A DNA stretch of 64,000 nt from Muraenolepis orangiensis (lineage: Eukaryota > Chordata > Actinopteri > Gadiformes > Muraenolepididae): contig CM051018.1 in assembly GCA_027704905.1 (NCBI GenBank), positions 20,202,366 through 20,266,365 of the forward strand, in the 5' to 3' direction. Position 1 is the stretch's first letter. Every line of letters starts with the position of its first letter. Of this stretch, positions 1 through 11,515 are shown in pieces. A model generated the notes under the pieces. That model saw only the letters and a list, made by a program, of their open reading frames with translations, was not told the DNA's origin and ran no database searches. The position numbers and the translations under genes are program-made.

Positions 1-1067
1 TACTTGGTCTTAACTGAAAATGTTCTCCCGATGGTTTTGGCACATGTATAAAGCCTACCTGTGTTCTGATGAGAGCAGGGAAGCACAGTCTGGCAGGTGT
101 AAGGCGTGCTCCGACACTATGTACCTGAAGCTGGTGCCTCTTTTAGAGCACACTTCCTTTAACACTGGAGTGTAGGACACGTCAAATCCTGTAGGAGAAT
201 GACAGCAGACCAGAAGACTCCGTCACACCAAACACATACTATGTACACAACGGCTATACCTTTTGGTTAACAGAATCCTTATTTCTGTCTTTGCATGTCA
301 TTGAGCAGGTAGTTAAGGACCCTTATCATGATCCTTTAAAAAAAATAAAAGTGCATACTGTAATTGCGCACTTATTTTTAACTTTTTTCATTCCTCTACA
401 TAATTATTTATTAGCTTCATCGTAACTAGTGTACGTTATTGTTTTGCTTTACACCAGTTGAAAGTAAAAAAAAAACCAAGTAAGACAGTATGATGTCTAC
501 AAGACAACACTTGGTCTTCACCTTCAAACTTAACAAAGGCACTCCAGTCAATGACGTCATCTCTGGTCAAAATATTCGCTAATATGTGTGCGTCCGTGCA
601 GAAAAACGTGTACTGTGGAAAGGTGAACAGACTATACTATAGTTAAAACGCACAACGCACAATGTACAAAGTAGCCAATGCTTTAACACAGTGCGGGCCT
701 ATATAGGTCGTACCTTGGTTTGGAGACGGCAGAGGATAACATTGAAATCAGGCCACGCGTCAACAACCATCTCCCACGTTCTCTCTTGGGTTCTGTTCGT
801 AGTAAACACAAGTCCATATACCTAAACAACATCAACAACAACAATGTTTCCTCAGTTTGTCCGAGCCGAATCAGGGAGGTTGTAGACCGTATCGTTAAAA
901 CAAGCAACAGGCCGAACACATAAGCGGCAGTAAGTATGTATATACAGTATATATAGTAAGGCTTTATGTGTAACTGAATGCGTGGCGGTTACCCGTAAAC
1001 CATTCGGTATTTGCTTGTGAAGTACTTGTTCGGCGATCCGTATTTCATCGTCGTTTAGAATCTTCAT
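1..1067 (-). CDS. Glycine N-acyltransferase-like gene, copy A (exons 1-4, last exon beyond the left edge)
   Basis: Predicted acyl-CoA:glycine (or other amino acid) N-acyltransferase of the GLYAT/GLYATL family, which conjugates acyl groups for detoxification. Exons on the minus strand: 993-1067 (begins MKILNDDEIRIAEQVL), 714-821 (VYGLVFTTN..., then VDAWPDFNVILCR, the family's 'WPDF' signature), 522-612 (YTFFCTD...DDVIDWS) and 59-188 (FDVSYTPVLKEVCSKRG...). All have GT donors and AG acceptors, and phases join cleanly (75, 108, 91 and 130 nt; phases 0, 0, 1, 2). The C-terminal GNAT exon would lie left of position 1. The frame is open throughout, so the gene may be functional, but this cannot be judged without the last exon. 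The same exon plan recurs in copy B 3.6-5.4 kb downstream in window coordinates, so this is a tandem duplicate. The substrate cannot be read from the sequence. Confidence 0.82.
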
Positions 1068-1374
1068 TTTAGTTTGTGAAGGCTATACTCTACAGTGGTT
1101 CTGATGTACACGTCACACAACACATAGTCACACTTACCGAGGCATAGTTAGGTTGTGAGAAATGCCCTCTGCTGGGGGATTACCTTGACTGCACTCTTTA
1201 AACACCAGGTTAATTTCTGTGTTCGTTGTTTTCGATCGCTTAAAAGCTTTGATCCATTCTGATGACACATTTTTGATAAAACACAACCACCCTTGGCACC
1301 ATCTCTTCTCCCCCCTGCCGGTTCCGCAGCATCCGTACAAGGACAACTAGGTCAGAAAGTTCATCTCAAATTCA

Positions 1375-1850
1375 ATTAAAATTCAATCAAATTCATCTAC
1401 CTCGGGTCGTGAGAGGGACAGTGGAGACTCAGTGACCCGAGGCCAACGCACTGTTATTATTATTTTTTGGTCAACGCACTGTAAATTCCTTTCACTGTAA
1501 TTTTGCACTGTAAATTCAATTTCACTTTTCACTTGTCACTTTTTCAGTATTCATCTGAGTTATTTATTAGTATTTTATTACTGCCAATTTGCACTATACG
1601 TATTGTTGTGTATTGTATATACCTACGTATTACAGTAATAATACTGTAAATTGTGCAATTCATCTATCAATACATTTAGATTTCATTTAGTTATATTTTG
1701 TTTATACTACTTTTGTTTAGTTAGTTGTTATTTAGTTTTTAGCTTTAGGTATTAGTATATTTGTGTGTGCATTTATTCCCCCTGTGTCAACTGTTGCACC
1801 TTAATTTCCCTCGGGATAAATAAAGTAATCTGAATCTGAATCTGAGAAAG
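1375..1850 (+). mobile_element. LINE 3' end (5'-truncated copy of the family at 7255-9990)
   Basis: The sequence from 'cctcgggtcgtgagaggg' to 'ccctcgggataaataaag' is nearly the same as 9541-9990, the 3' untranslated end of the large LINE. It ends in a short tandem tail of 'ctgaat' units, typical of L2/CR1-group elements. No coding sequence remains. It lies upstream of glyatl copy A. Confidence 0.75.
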
Positions 1851-2850
1851 GACAGTTTGTATCCACAGGCAGTGCTCCTACTGAACTGCTAGAAGTGCTG
1901 CCACTATCATAACATTGTCTTCCATATTACATTACACGATCATACTTTTTCATACTTTTGCTGGACTTTCTGGACACTACTGGCACTTTAATTGAATTTA
2001 AAAGCATTTAAACTGATAAATGCATTTTGCACAATTCAACACATGTACAGTATACTGTATATCATCAGTCACTCTATTGTTTTTTTTTTTTTATTGTGTA
2101 CAGTATCTCTACAGTTACTATAGAGATTATATAGTATCGTATAAGATTAGTTCATAGTATAGCATATAGTGTTAAATTGTGGGTCATTCATACTGCAGGA
2201 GGGAATGGGGAGTAAGCATTCATGTACATGATGCATATGGCAAATACAAATCTTGAATAAAACACCTGCTACATGCTGTACAAGAACATTTTGTCTGGAA
2301 TACCTCAAGACAAATGCCATGACCTGATGTATAGTCTTTCCCATGTGTTATATGTGCAGCATAGGACACACAATTGACATATTTTTTTAATTAAATCAAA
2401 TTTCTAAGACCTTTTCCAATCTGAATTATGTGTTTGGCAGTCAGACACAAAACCAACATGTGTTGAAACATATTTCACCAATATCATTTATCCCAACTCC
2501 TAAACACTGAAAGAGAAAAGTTAGTAATTTGTTACATTTTTGGAGAAAATGATCCAACATTTTTAGAGCCAAATGACTTTGATATGATTTTGATAAGATT
2601 AGATGGAGCTTCCACTCCTGCACTATCGAGAGCATCCTTATTATCCTTATCATTATAATAATATTGACAGCACTAGTATAAACAGATTATACACTCAAAC
2701 TGATTTTAACTGAGCCGTAGTCGGGTTGTGAGAACATTTTGGGACGTAGGATAATTTAAAACTCTCTTAAACTCTTAAAGTTGGTAATTTATTAAATTTT
2801 GGCAAGTGGTGTCCAGGAAGTGGTGGACACAATAGAGTAAAGATGGTTTG
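1851..2850. other. AT-rich spacer, no gene seen
   Basis: No coding pattern was recognised. A small stretch at about 2195-2260 ('gggaatggggagtaagcatt' followed by 'atggcaaatacaaatcttg') matches the short interspersed LINE-tail repeat also seen in the kinesin introns (about 46225-46310 and 48418-48495). Confidence 0.6.
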
Positions 2851-2859
2851 ATCATGAAC

Positions 2860-3120
2860 CTGTACTTGAAATGAACCAGAAGGAGAAAAAAAAATCAAGC
2901 AAAGGAATTTATTATATTAGTATTTTGTCATTTATGTAGCCAAATAACCTCATTTTAAGGCCACCAGCGTCAAGGATTCTTCATGTAAAACAATACTACA
3001 CTGACATATACTTAAAGACATACCCCTTCATCCATGCATTCGGTAGACAGCCTGCTACACATATCTTCACCTTTTCATTAATCTTCCACTATTGTTTAAA
3101 TCAAATACATGCTTTCTCTA
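2860..3120. repeat. Dispersed noncoding unit, left part of copy 1
   Basis: This stretch ('aaccagaaggag' through 'tttaaatcaaatacatgctttctctaaac') reappears in related form at 33470-33660, and its end reappears at 5752-5815. Its continuation on the other side of an inserted LINE is 3990-4140. Nature unknown; see findings. Confidence 0.6.
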
Positions 3121-3125
3121 AACTA

Positions 3126-3984
3126 CATTTACATTTACATTGAGGGCATTTGGCAGACGCTTTTATCCAAAGCGACTTACAAGGTGTACATTTGTTGAAG
3201 CAGACAATAGCATAACACTGAGGTACGCGAACATAAAAATAGAGCAGTTCACAAGTATTCATATTAACAAGATGAATAACACAATTTCGTACTGCTAGGT
3301 CACCTGCTTAAGTAGCTGTGATAAGAGCGTGTTATCAACATTAAGGATATACACTTGCTAGCATATACAACATGCTAAGAGCTATTCATGTCAGGACTTA
3401 AGCAAGTTAGGGGTTCACAAAGGAGAAGGAGGGTTCAAGGAGAGTCCAGGTGGACTCTGAACAGGTGGGTCTTGAGTCTCTTGCGGAAGCTGGCGAGGGA
3501 CTCTGCCGTCCTGACATGAGACGGGAGTTCATTCCACCACTGTGGAGCCAGTGCCGCGAAGAGCTGGGTCTTGGACGAGCGATGTTTGGTTGTCATCAGT
3601 GAAGGCGAACAAGTCGCCTGGCAGAAGTTGAGCGGAGCGCTCTGGCTGGGATGTAGGGTTTGACCAACGCCTGGAGGTAGGCTGGGGCAGTTCCATTGAC
3701 TGCCCTAAAGGTCAGCACCAGAGTCTTGAACTTGATGCGAGCATTTACCAGAAGCCAGTGGAGATCGCGGAAGAGAGGGGTCACGTGGGAGAATTTTGGT
3801 AGGTTGAATACCAGGCGTGCTGCTGCGTTCTGGATGCGTTGGAGGGACTTGGTTGCAGAGGCGGGGAGTCCCGCCAGGAGAGAGTTGCAGTAGTCGAGGC
3901 GGGTGATGACGAGCGCTTGGACCAGGATCTGCGCCGCTTCACGTGTGAGGAAGGGCCGGATCCTGCGGATGTTGTCCGCAGGAC
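3126..3984 (-). mobile_element. L2-like LINE fragment with 5-bp target duplication
   Basis: The minus strand encodes the end of a non-LTR reverse transcriptase protein, including LHWLLVNARIKFKTLVLTF and NGTAPAYLQALVKPY, the familiar 'LHWLPV' region of fish L2-type LINEs. It ends in the common tail 'gcgtctgccaaatgccc' followed by 'atgtaa' units. Target duplications 'aacta' flank it at 3121-3125 and 3985-3989. The same neighbourhood at 5801-5820 has a single 'aacta' and no insert, which is the empty site. The copy is 5'-truncated and has no complete ORF. Confidence 0.85.
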
Positions 3985-4160
3985 AACTAAAATAATGCTG
4001 TTAAAATAATCCTAATTCCATAATTATTAACAATATATAATCTTCATAAGATTGTGATTACCCCATAACCAATTAAACTAATAAGAAAACCCCTGAGAAA
4101 CCCCCCTCTCTCCTTGAGAAAATCTGCAAATTAAACACATAAAGAATGAGATAGAACTCC

Positions 4161-6495
4161 TCAGAAGTTACATTCAGCCCAGGCAGCCCTGTATGACGGA
4201 TCTTCAATAAAGCCCAGGTTTTTAAAGAGGCTGTAAGAAGCGGTGTTCTCCTCCTCAACATTGCAGTATACGGGAAAGCCCTGGGCATGGAGTTTCCGGG
4301 CCATGCAGCTCACCACGGCTTTGGCGTAGCCCTTTCCTCTGTGTGCTGGAAGCGTGTGAAGCATGCCCATGGCACAGGAATCATAAATTAGAATCCAGGA
4401 AACAGGTTGACCATGGTCATCCATGATGGCACATGAGGGATAGTTGCCAATCATCTTTTGAATGGTTCTGTATCCGTGCTCATCCCCTCCAAACTTCCAA
4501 GTTGTGTTGACTAACTCGGCATGGGAGTCGTTCAAGGATGAAACCCTCAAGTCAACCTCACTGTCAGATTTAAAGAAAGAGGAGAGAACGTATGATGGAG
4601 TCATTGTTTAGCAACTACAGTATTGTGTGACCAATTTAATCAGCCAAACATATTACTGGGTCTTAACTGAAAATAAGTAACTGTTCTCCCGATGGTTTTG
4701 GTACATGTATAAAGCCTACCTGTGTTCTGATGAGAGCAGGGAAGCACAGTCTGGCAGGTGTAAGGCGTGCACCGACACTATGTACCTGAAGCTGGTGCCT
4801 CTTTTAGAGCACACTTCTTTTAACACTGGAGCGTAGGACACGTCAAATCCTGTAGGACAATGAAGGCAATACTTTTCTGACTTGGATTCATAAAGTAGTC
4901 ATTAGTAGTCATTAGTGGTCATAGTAGTCATTGAGCAGGTAGCTGAGGCTCCTTCTCATAACTGGTTTATAATAATGTCTTTGTGCTGCCATTAAATTGG
5001 TCTAGGAGTCTTTCCATGTTTGTCAAAATGATGGTGTATATTGTAATTGTTACAACCTCACACTTGATGATGCTCTGTTTGGTGTCTGTTCTGTTCCTCT
5101 TTGTCTCTCCCAGGTGGTAACAGTAAACTGTGTGTATGTGTGTGTGTGTGATTAATCATCTACCTTCCCTTTATATGTTAATATGTATAAGCTTGGAACC
5201 GCTGTTGGTCAGCCGTATTTCAGATTACAGATTTGAGACTTCTGAAGTCATTGTATGTTAACTGGTTTTGTTTTGTATACCTACGAGTAGCTACTGCTAT
5301 ACCAAAAACATCAGCCCCATCTATTGATGTACGTTTTCCTGAGGCAGTTTAGTTGGTTTTAATTCTTTAGTTCTGAGTTCGCTTGTTTCTCCCTGTGGTA
5401 ATTGTGCTACTGTTTTACATATTTTATAAACATTATTGTTTTAGCTTCATCATAACTCATGGTCAAAATACTGTATTTTACAGGTTTTTTTTACATTTGA
5501 AAGTAAAGAAACGTTGAAGTGACAGTAAGATATGATATATCTATAAGACATCACTTGTCTTATTACCTTCAAACATGAAATGGGCGCTCCAGTCAATGAC
5601 GCCATCTCCTGTTAACAGTTTCGATAACATCTGCCCATCCATACAGAAAACGGCATACTCTGGAAAGCTCTTGAGAATGAATGAATGAAAATGAGAAACC
5701 CAGTTAGCATGCTGGAAAGTATGTATACATGTAAAAGTATCCAATGTACACATATCTTCACCTTTTCATTAATCTTCCACTATGTTTAAATCAAATACAT
5801 GCTTTCTCTAAACTAAAATGACGCTGTTAAAATAATCATAATTCCATAATTATTAACAATATATATTCTTCACAAGATTGTGACTACCCCCAACACCAAT
5901 TCAACTGGGGGCGGTAGAGCTCAGGAGGTAGAGCGGTCGCCTCACAACCGAAAGGGCGCTGGCTAGATCCCCCGGCTCCTCCTAGCAAAAACGGTAACGC
6001 GCTTTGGATAAAAGCCGGAATTATTATTATTACTATTATAACTAATAAGAAAACCCTGAAGTCTCTGTCTCCCCGAGAAAATTGAACACAGCAGTATATG
6101 GTTTATAATATATGGTATATAATGTACCTTGGTTCGGGTACGGCTGAGGATAACATTGAAATCAGGCCACGCGTCAACAACCATCTCCCAAGTTCTCTCT
6201 TGGGTTCTGTTCGTAGTAAACACAAGTCCATATACCTAAACAACATCAACAACAACAACAACAACAATTTTTCCTCAGTTTGTCCGAGCCGAATCAGGGA
6301 GGTTGTAGACCGTATCGTTAAAACAAGCAACAGGCCGAACACATAAGAAGCGGCAGTAGCCGCTTGACTATATATATATATATATATATATAGACTATAT
6401 ATACTTGACTATACTTTTACCTGTAAACCTTTCGGTATTTTTTTCCGAAGTAGTTGTTCGGCGATCTGTAGTTCATGGTTGTTAAGAATCTTCAT
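4161..6495 (-). CDS. Glycine N-acyltransferase-like gene, copy B (complete, 5 exons)
   Basis: Exons on the minus strand: 6421-6495, 6128-6235, 5567-5657, 4720-4849 and 4161-4560 (75+108+91+130+400 = 804 nt, 267 residues). The N-terminal half carries VDAWPDFNVIL and GVIDWSAHF, matching the N-terminal GLYAT domain. The last exon is the C-terminal GNAT domain: LRVSSLNDSHAELV, WKFGGDE, PVSWILIYDSCAMGMLHTLP, then RGKGYA as acyl-CoA binding loop, GFPVYCNVEEEN and LGFIEDPSY. Family members are usually about 290 residues. The deficit lies before YAVFCMD in exon 3; an alternative upstream acceptor there would add 12 nt (SFPE). Intron 2 holds a SINE and part of a dispersed noncoding unit. The product probably conjugates glycine or glutamine to acyl-CoAs; the acceptor amino acid is not predictable. 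A GLYATL3-like identity is possible. Confidence 0.88.
5752..6090. repeat. Dispersed noncoding unit inside intron 2 of glyatl copy B
   Basis: The run 'acacatatcttcacctttt' ... 'taattattaacaatatat' ... 'aataagaaaaccctg' matches 3056-3120 joined to 3990-4140, the unit downstream of the same gene's last exon. Here it lies between exons 2 and 3. It lacks the LINE found in the other copy but carries a SINE. Confidence 0.65.
5907..6039 (+). mobile_element. tRNA-derived SINE with 4-bp target duplication
   Basis: A tRNA-like head has an A-box-like 'tagagctcaggaggtagag' and a decayed B box. It is followed by a body ending in 'gctttggataaaagccgg' and a TTA-rich tail. 'aact' flanks it at 5903-5906 and 6040-6043. 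The related locus at about 4068-4084 reads straight through without the insert. It is not a tRNA gene: the cloverleaf is degenerate and the tail is SINE-like. Confidence 0.8.
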
Positions 6496-6544
6496 TATAG
6501 TTTGGTTTGGCTCCTAGTCCTACCCAATGTGGCAGATAGTGAAC

Positions 6545-6768
6545 CGCAGTAGAGTTCAGGAGGGAGAGCGGTCGCAGTAGAGCTCAGGAGGGAGAGCGGT
6601 CGCAGTAGAGTTCAGGAGGGAGAGCGGTCGCAGTAGAGTTCAGGAGGGAGAGCGGTCGCAGTAGAGCTCAGGAGGGAGAGCGGTCGCAGTAGAGTTCAGG
6701 AGGGAGAGCGGTCGCAGTAGAGCTCAGGAGGGAGAGCGGTCGCAGTAGAGCTCAGGAGGGAGAGCAGT
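6545..6768 (+). repeat. 28-bp minisatellite, eight units, derived from a SINE head
   Basis: Eight exact 28-bp periods start at 6545, 6573, 6601, 6629, 6657, 6685, 6713 and 6741. Each begins 'cgcagtagag' and ends 'gggagagcggt' (last unit 'cagt'). They differ almost only by a T/C at unit position 11. The unit matches the tRNA-like head of the SINE at 5907. It is followed by 'cgcctcacaact' and, at 6820-6855, the usual SINE tail ('gctttggataaaagcgc'). Confidence 0.9.
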
Positions 6769-6860
6769 CGCCTCACAACTGTCTCCGCCGGCGGTGGATG
6801 AATGGGTGGATGTGAAAGTGCTTTGGATAAAAGCGCTATATAAAAGCATCCATTGCTTGG
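6769..6860 (+). mobile_element. SINE body and tail following the minisatellite
   Basis: After the last 28-bp unit the sequence continues as the remainder of a tRNA-derived SINE: 'cgcctcacaact', then 'gtggatgtgaaagtgctttg' and 'gataaaagcgctatataa'. These are the same parts and order as the SINEs at 5907 and 23811. Confidence 0.7.
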
Positions 6861-7254
6861 ACTTTAACCTGGGCATAGTTGGTGTTGTGTATGCTGCCAC
6901 AACTAACGTGACACATTAGATTAGATTAGATTAAAATGTGTTGTCATTGCACAGCACAGGAACAGTACAGCGAAAATAATATGGCACACATGTTATGGTT
7001 TAAGACGGTTGTGACAGTGTTGCCGTTAATCTGTTCTGCCTTCAGTAAAGACAATGGGCACGTTCTAACTCGGTGTCCGAGTATGGTTATTATTAACATA
7101 TAACATATAAACATTGAACTGCTGGCCTTGAGTCTGCGGCCATACAATCTGCCGCGAGAGTTCTCCCACGTGCTTTCCACCAACGGCAAACGCGGCGCTC
7201 GCGTCTGACGTCACCCACTCAGTCACTTCAGACACAGCACCCAGAAGCATTCAT

Positions 7255-9990
7255 CGCGATATCTGGGGACCTTCAACCTCTGGCTGCAACACTGCCCAGC
7301 TTCAAGCAGTTTGTGGACTGTACCACCAGGGAAAACAAGACACTGGACCTGCTGTATGCCAATGTTAAGGAGGCATACAGCGCCACCGCCCTTCCTCCTC
7401 TTGGAAGGTCAGACCACAACCTCATCCACCTTCAGCCCCTGTATAGGCCTCTAGTCCAGCGGCTGCCTGTGACCAAAAGGACTGTGAGGAGATGGTCACA
7501 GGAGGCCGATGAGGACTTGCGGGGCTGCTTTGAGTCAACAGACTGGGATTTCCTCTGTGATTTGCATGGAGAGGACCTTGATGATCTCACGGAATGTATA
7601 ACAGGGTACATCAACTTCTGTGTGGACAGTGTTGTTCCCACAGAGACTGTACACTGTTTCCCCAACAACAAGCCGTGGGTCACCCGAGACATCAAGGTCC
7701 TGCTCAATGAGAAGAAGAGGGCCTTCAGAGACGGGGACAGGGAGCAGATGAGGCGGGTTCAGAGGGAGTTGAAGGAGAGGATCCAGCAGGGCTAAGACAA
7801 CTACAGGAGGAAGCTGGAGCACAACCTTCAGCAGAACAACCTGAAGGATGTGTGGAGTGGCATGAGGAGCATCACTGGCTACAAACAACCTGGTAGCCAG
7901 ACAATAGGGGGGGGTCCTGACCGGGCCAACGAGTTGAATTTGTTTTTCAATAGAGTCAATGAGTGGGCTCCGGTCTACCCCCCCTCCCCCAGCTCCTCTA
8001 CAACCATTCCCCTCCAGCCCCCCAGCCCTGCTGTCCCCCCTCCCCCACCGTCCCTCTCCAGCGACAACATACCTGTTCTCTCTCCCCCACCACTACCACT
8101 ACCTCACCCCTCCCCCATCAACACAACAGAGACTCTTCCTGCCCCCACACACGGCACACAGACCTTCACAGCTGAGCAGGTGAGGAAAGTGCTGTGCAGG
8201 CTCCACCCAGGCAAGGCTGCTGGTCCTGACGGCGTCAGCCCGAGGGTCCTCAAAACATGTGCTGCCCAGCTTAGTGGAGTCCTGCAGTACATCTTCAACC
8301 TGAGCATGAGACTGGAGAGGGTCCCTGTGCTGTGGAAGACATCCTGCCTGGTGCCGGTTCCGAAGAAGGCACGTCCCAGCACCTCTAACGACTACAGACC
8401 GGTGGCGCTGACGTCCCACGTGTCGAAGTCCTTTGAGAGGCTGGTCCTGTCGCTTCTTCGGCCCCTGGTCAGATCATCGCTGGACCCTCTTCAGTTTGCC
8501 CACCAGCCGAAACTGGGAGTGGAGGACGCCATCATCTTCCTGCTTCATCGTGCCTACGCCCACTTGGACAGACCCGGGAGCACTGTGAGAATCATGTTTT
8601 TTGACTTCTCCAGTGCGTTCAACACCATCCAGCCTGCCCTGCTGGGGAGTAAGCTGACGGCGATGAAGGTGGACTCTTCCCTGGTTTCCTGGATTATAGA
8701 CTATTTGACGGGTCGTCCACAGTTTGGCAGACTGCAGGACTGTGTGTCTGACACTGTGGTCAGCAGCACTGGTGCTCCACAGGGAACGGTTCTTTCCCCA
8801 TTCTGTCACCCTATACACCTCAGACTTCCAGTTCAACTCAGAGTCCTGCCATCTGCAGAAGTTCTCGGACGACTCTGCAGTTGTTGGTTGTGTCAGCGAG
8901 GGAAACGATGAGGAGTACAGGGGCGTCGTGGACTCCTTCGTTGAGTGGTGTGAGCTGAACCACACGCAGCTCAACACAGACAAGACGAAGGAGATGGTGG
9001 TGGACTTCCGCAGGAGGAAATCTACCCCCACACCCATGGGTGTGTCCGCAGAAGTTGTTTAGGAATATAAATACCTGGGAGTTCACCTGGACAACAAACT
9101 GGTCTGGGCCAAGAACTCTGAGGCTGTGTACAAGAAGGGCCAGAGCCGTCTCTACTTCCTGCGGAGGCTCCGGTCCTTCAACGTTTGTAACACGATGCTG
9201 AAGATGTTCTACCAGTCGGTGGTAGCCAGTGCCATCTTCTCCGGTGTCGTTCAACCTGCTTCGGTGCTGGGGAAGCAGGTTGAGGTCAGCAGACGCCAAC
9301 AAGATCAGCAGGATCGTCAGGAAGGCTGGCGCTGTCCTGGGGGTCCAGCTGGACTCCTTGTTGGTGGTGTCTGAGAGGAGGATGCTGCGCAAGCTGCGTA
9401 GTATCCTTGACAACAACTCTCACCCTCTCCATCAGGTGCTGACCTCATACAGAAGCACCTTCAGCAACAGACTCATTCCACCCTGGTGTACCACAGAACG
9501 CCACAGGAAGTCCTTTCTTCCTGTGGCCATCAGACTCTATAATTCATCTACCTCGGGTCGTGAGAGGGACAGTGGAGACTCAGTGACCTGAGGTCAACGC
9601 ACTGTTATTATTATTTTTGGTCAACGCACTGTAAATCCTTTCACTGTCATTTTTGCACTGTAAATTCAATTTCACTTAAATTCAGTTATTTATTAGTATT
9701 TTATTACTGCCAATTTGCACTATACGTATTGTTGTGTATTGTATATACCTACGTATTACTGTAATAATACTGTAAATTGTGCAATTCATCTATCAATACA
9801 TTTAGATTTCATTTAGAGCTCATTTAGTTATATTTTGTTTATACTTGTTTAGCTTAGTTTAGTTTGTTGTTATTTAGTTTTTAGTTTTTAGGTATTAGTA
9901 TATTTTGTGTGCATTTATTCCCCCTGTTTGGGGGAACTGTTGCACCTTAATTTCCCTCGGGATAAATAAAGTTATCTTGAATCTTGAATC
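7255..9990 (+). mobile_element. Degenerate non-LTR retrotransposon (CR1/L2/Rex1 group), 5'-truncated
   Basis: Translation gives the end of an AP-endonuclease domain (GRSDHNLIHL), a spacer (PWVTRDIK) and a reverse transcriptase: GKAAGPDGVSPRVLK, NDYRPVALTSHVSKSFERLV, FFDFSSAFNTIQP, STGAPQGTVLSPF and FSDDSAVV (catalytic DD). The thumb region follows (EYKYLGVHLDNKL, FLRRLRSF). Defects include a stop near 7793, a frame change just after the GAPQG motif (about 8800), a stop at 9060 and another frame change near 9290. The 3' untranslated end runs to a tail of 'ttgaatc' repeats. The copy cannot make a working protein. The 1375-1850 fragment belongs to the same family. Confidence 0.88.
7313..9591 (+). 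pseudogene. LINE endonuclease/reverse transcriptase remnant
   Basis: The coding remains of the element above are spread over three frames: 7313-7795 (endonuclease end and spacer), 7850-8805 (reverse transcriptase fingers and palm), 8790-9062 (palm with FSDD) and 9063-9591 (thumb and C-terminus). A proline-rich segment at 7975-8110 lies between spacer and palm. Internal stops and frame changes make it a pseudogene. Confidence 0.85.
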
Positions 9991-10085
9991 TTGAATAACA
10001 GTTGGGTTGTGAGAAATGCTATCTGCTGGGGGGGGGGGGGGGTATCTTTACTACACCTTTTACACCAGTTTCATGATTTATTCAT

Positions 10086-10745
10086 GAGTCAAGTCAAGTC
10101 AAGTCAAGTCAAGTTTATTGTCACTTCACAGTTTACAAGTATAAAGCAGTTAGTGAAAATCGTATGTGCAATACCCGGCGACAGACAGTTATAAAAATAG
10201 ATGAAATATAATAAAAACAGAATAGTATAAAATAAGTTAAAAAAAGTACAAAACTGTATAAAGTTAAATATATAAAATGAAAATGCAATTTATAAAATGC
10301 AATATATCGGCACAGAAATAGAGCAATATGTATATATAAATCAATGTAATAAAATATACATTGTTATATGCTATACGCCCTTGTTCAGCAGCATGCCTGA
10401 CTGTGGAAGCTATCTCTGAGTCTATTTGTGCGGCACTTGATACTGCGGTATCGCCTGCCTGACGGTAACAGTGAATACAGTTTGTGGCTGGAGTGGGCAA
10501 TGTCTTTATGATGCGTTTGGCCTTGGCCACGCACCGCTGGTTGTATATATCCAGGAGGGAGGGGAGCTCACCTCCAACGATATACTGGGCCGTCCGCACC
10601 ACCCTTTGAAGCGCTCTGTGCTCGAGTGCGGTGCAGTTCCCGTACCAGGCGGTGTTACACCCTGTAAGAACACTCTCGATTGTCCTGGTGTAGAATGTTC
10701 TCAGGATGCGGGGGCCCATGCTGAATTTCCTCAGACGCCTGAGGA
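10086..10745 (-). mobile_element. LINE 3' fragment, minus strand
   Basis: Minus-strand translation gives GPRILRTFYTRTIESVLTG, AWYGNCTALEHRALQRVV and the later conserved LLPSGRRYRS-like motif only in another frame, so the copy is broken. The 3' end is 'aataaacttgacttg' with at least five 'acttg' repeats (10086-10115 on the plus strand). It is a reverse transcriptase C-terminal remnant of an L2-like family different from the one at 7255. Confidence 0.75.
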
Positions 10746-10849
10746 TATTTACCTTGCCTAAACTAATTCTAGTGTTTTAATGTTTGCAAGTAATTGATTT
10801 AGCTTTTGAGGCTTGTTTAGTGTTTTTAGTGTATGTTGACTAAGTATTT

Positions 10850-11515
10850 TTGCATTTTGAAAACTGGTGTAGGTATTGTGTTGCAAATCTGAATCAGAAA
10901 GTAGTTTATTGCCATCTAACGTTGTAAAAACACGCATTGAAATTTGACACGGGTCCGGAGCAACACAGATTAACGTGCAAAACAAAACAGTAAAGATAAG
11001 GCAAAACAATACAAGGCTAAACAACAAGTCCAGTGCAAATTTGGCATTTACTAATCTAAATCTAAATATTGGTCTGTATGAGTGTATGTGTGGGTGTATG
11101 AGGGCTGGGTCCAGTGGGGGGGGGGTGTCTTCAGAGAGGGAGACGGGCCTCGTTGACGAGGCTGGAGGCCGTGGGGAAGAAGCTGTGTTTGTGGCGTACA
11201 GTTCTTGTCCTGATGGCCCGCAGCCTCCTGCCGGAGGGGCGTGGTGCAAAGAGACTGTGGCCTGGGTGAGAGGGGTCGGCCATAATCTTTCTGGCCCTCT
11301 TCAGGGCCCTGGAGTCATGCAGGGTCTGGAGGGAAGGCAGGTTGCAGCCCATCACTCTCTCCGCAGAGTGTATGACACGCCGCAGTTTGGACTTATCTTT
11401 GCAGTGGCAGCGGGAAACCAGGTGGCGATGGAGAAGGTGAGGATAGACTCAATGATGGAGGTGTAGAAGAGAACCATCATGGACTGAGGCATGTCGAATT
11501 TCTTCAGCTGTCCTG
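10850..11515 (-). mobile_element. LINE 3' fragment, minus strand (second family)
   Basis: Minus-strand frames contain KKFDMPQSMMVLFYTSIIES, CNLPSLQTLHDSRALKRA, RKIMADPSHPGHSLFAPRPS and HSFFPTASSLVNEARLPL, the C-terminus of a CR1/L2-like LINE, followed by its GC-rich 3' end. The same 3' end is present on the plus strand at 34755-35145. The fragment abuts a Gypsy integrase piece at 11516. Confidence 0.75.

Noticed and set aside
6545..6768. Regular 28-bp repeats that recall a CRISPR array
   Set aside because: Units are directly adjacent with no spacers and derive from a SINE in a vertebrate genome.
7959..8183. Proline/serine-rich frames
   Set aside because: Alternate frames of the LINE low-complexity linker.
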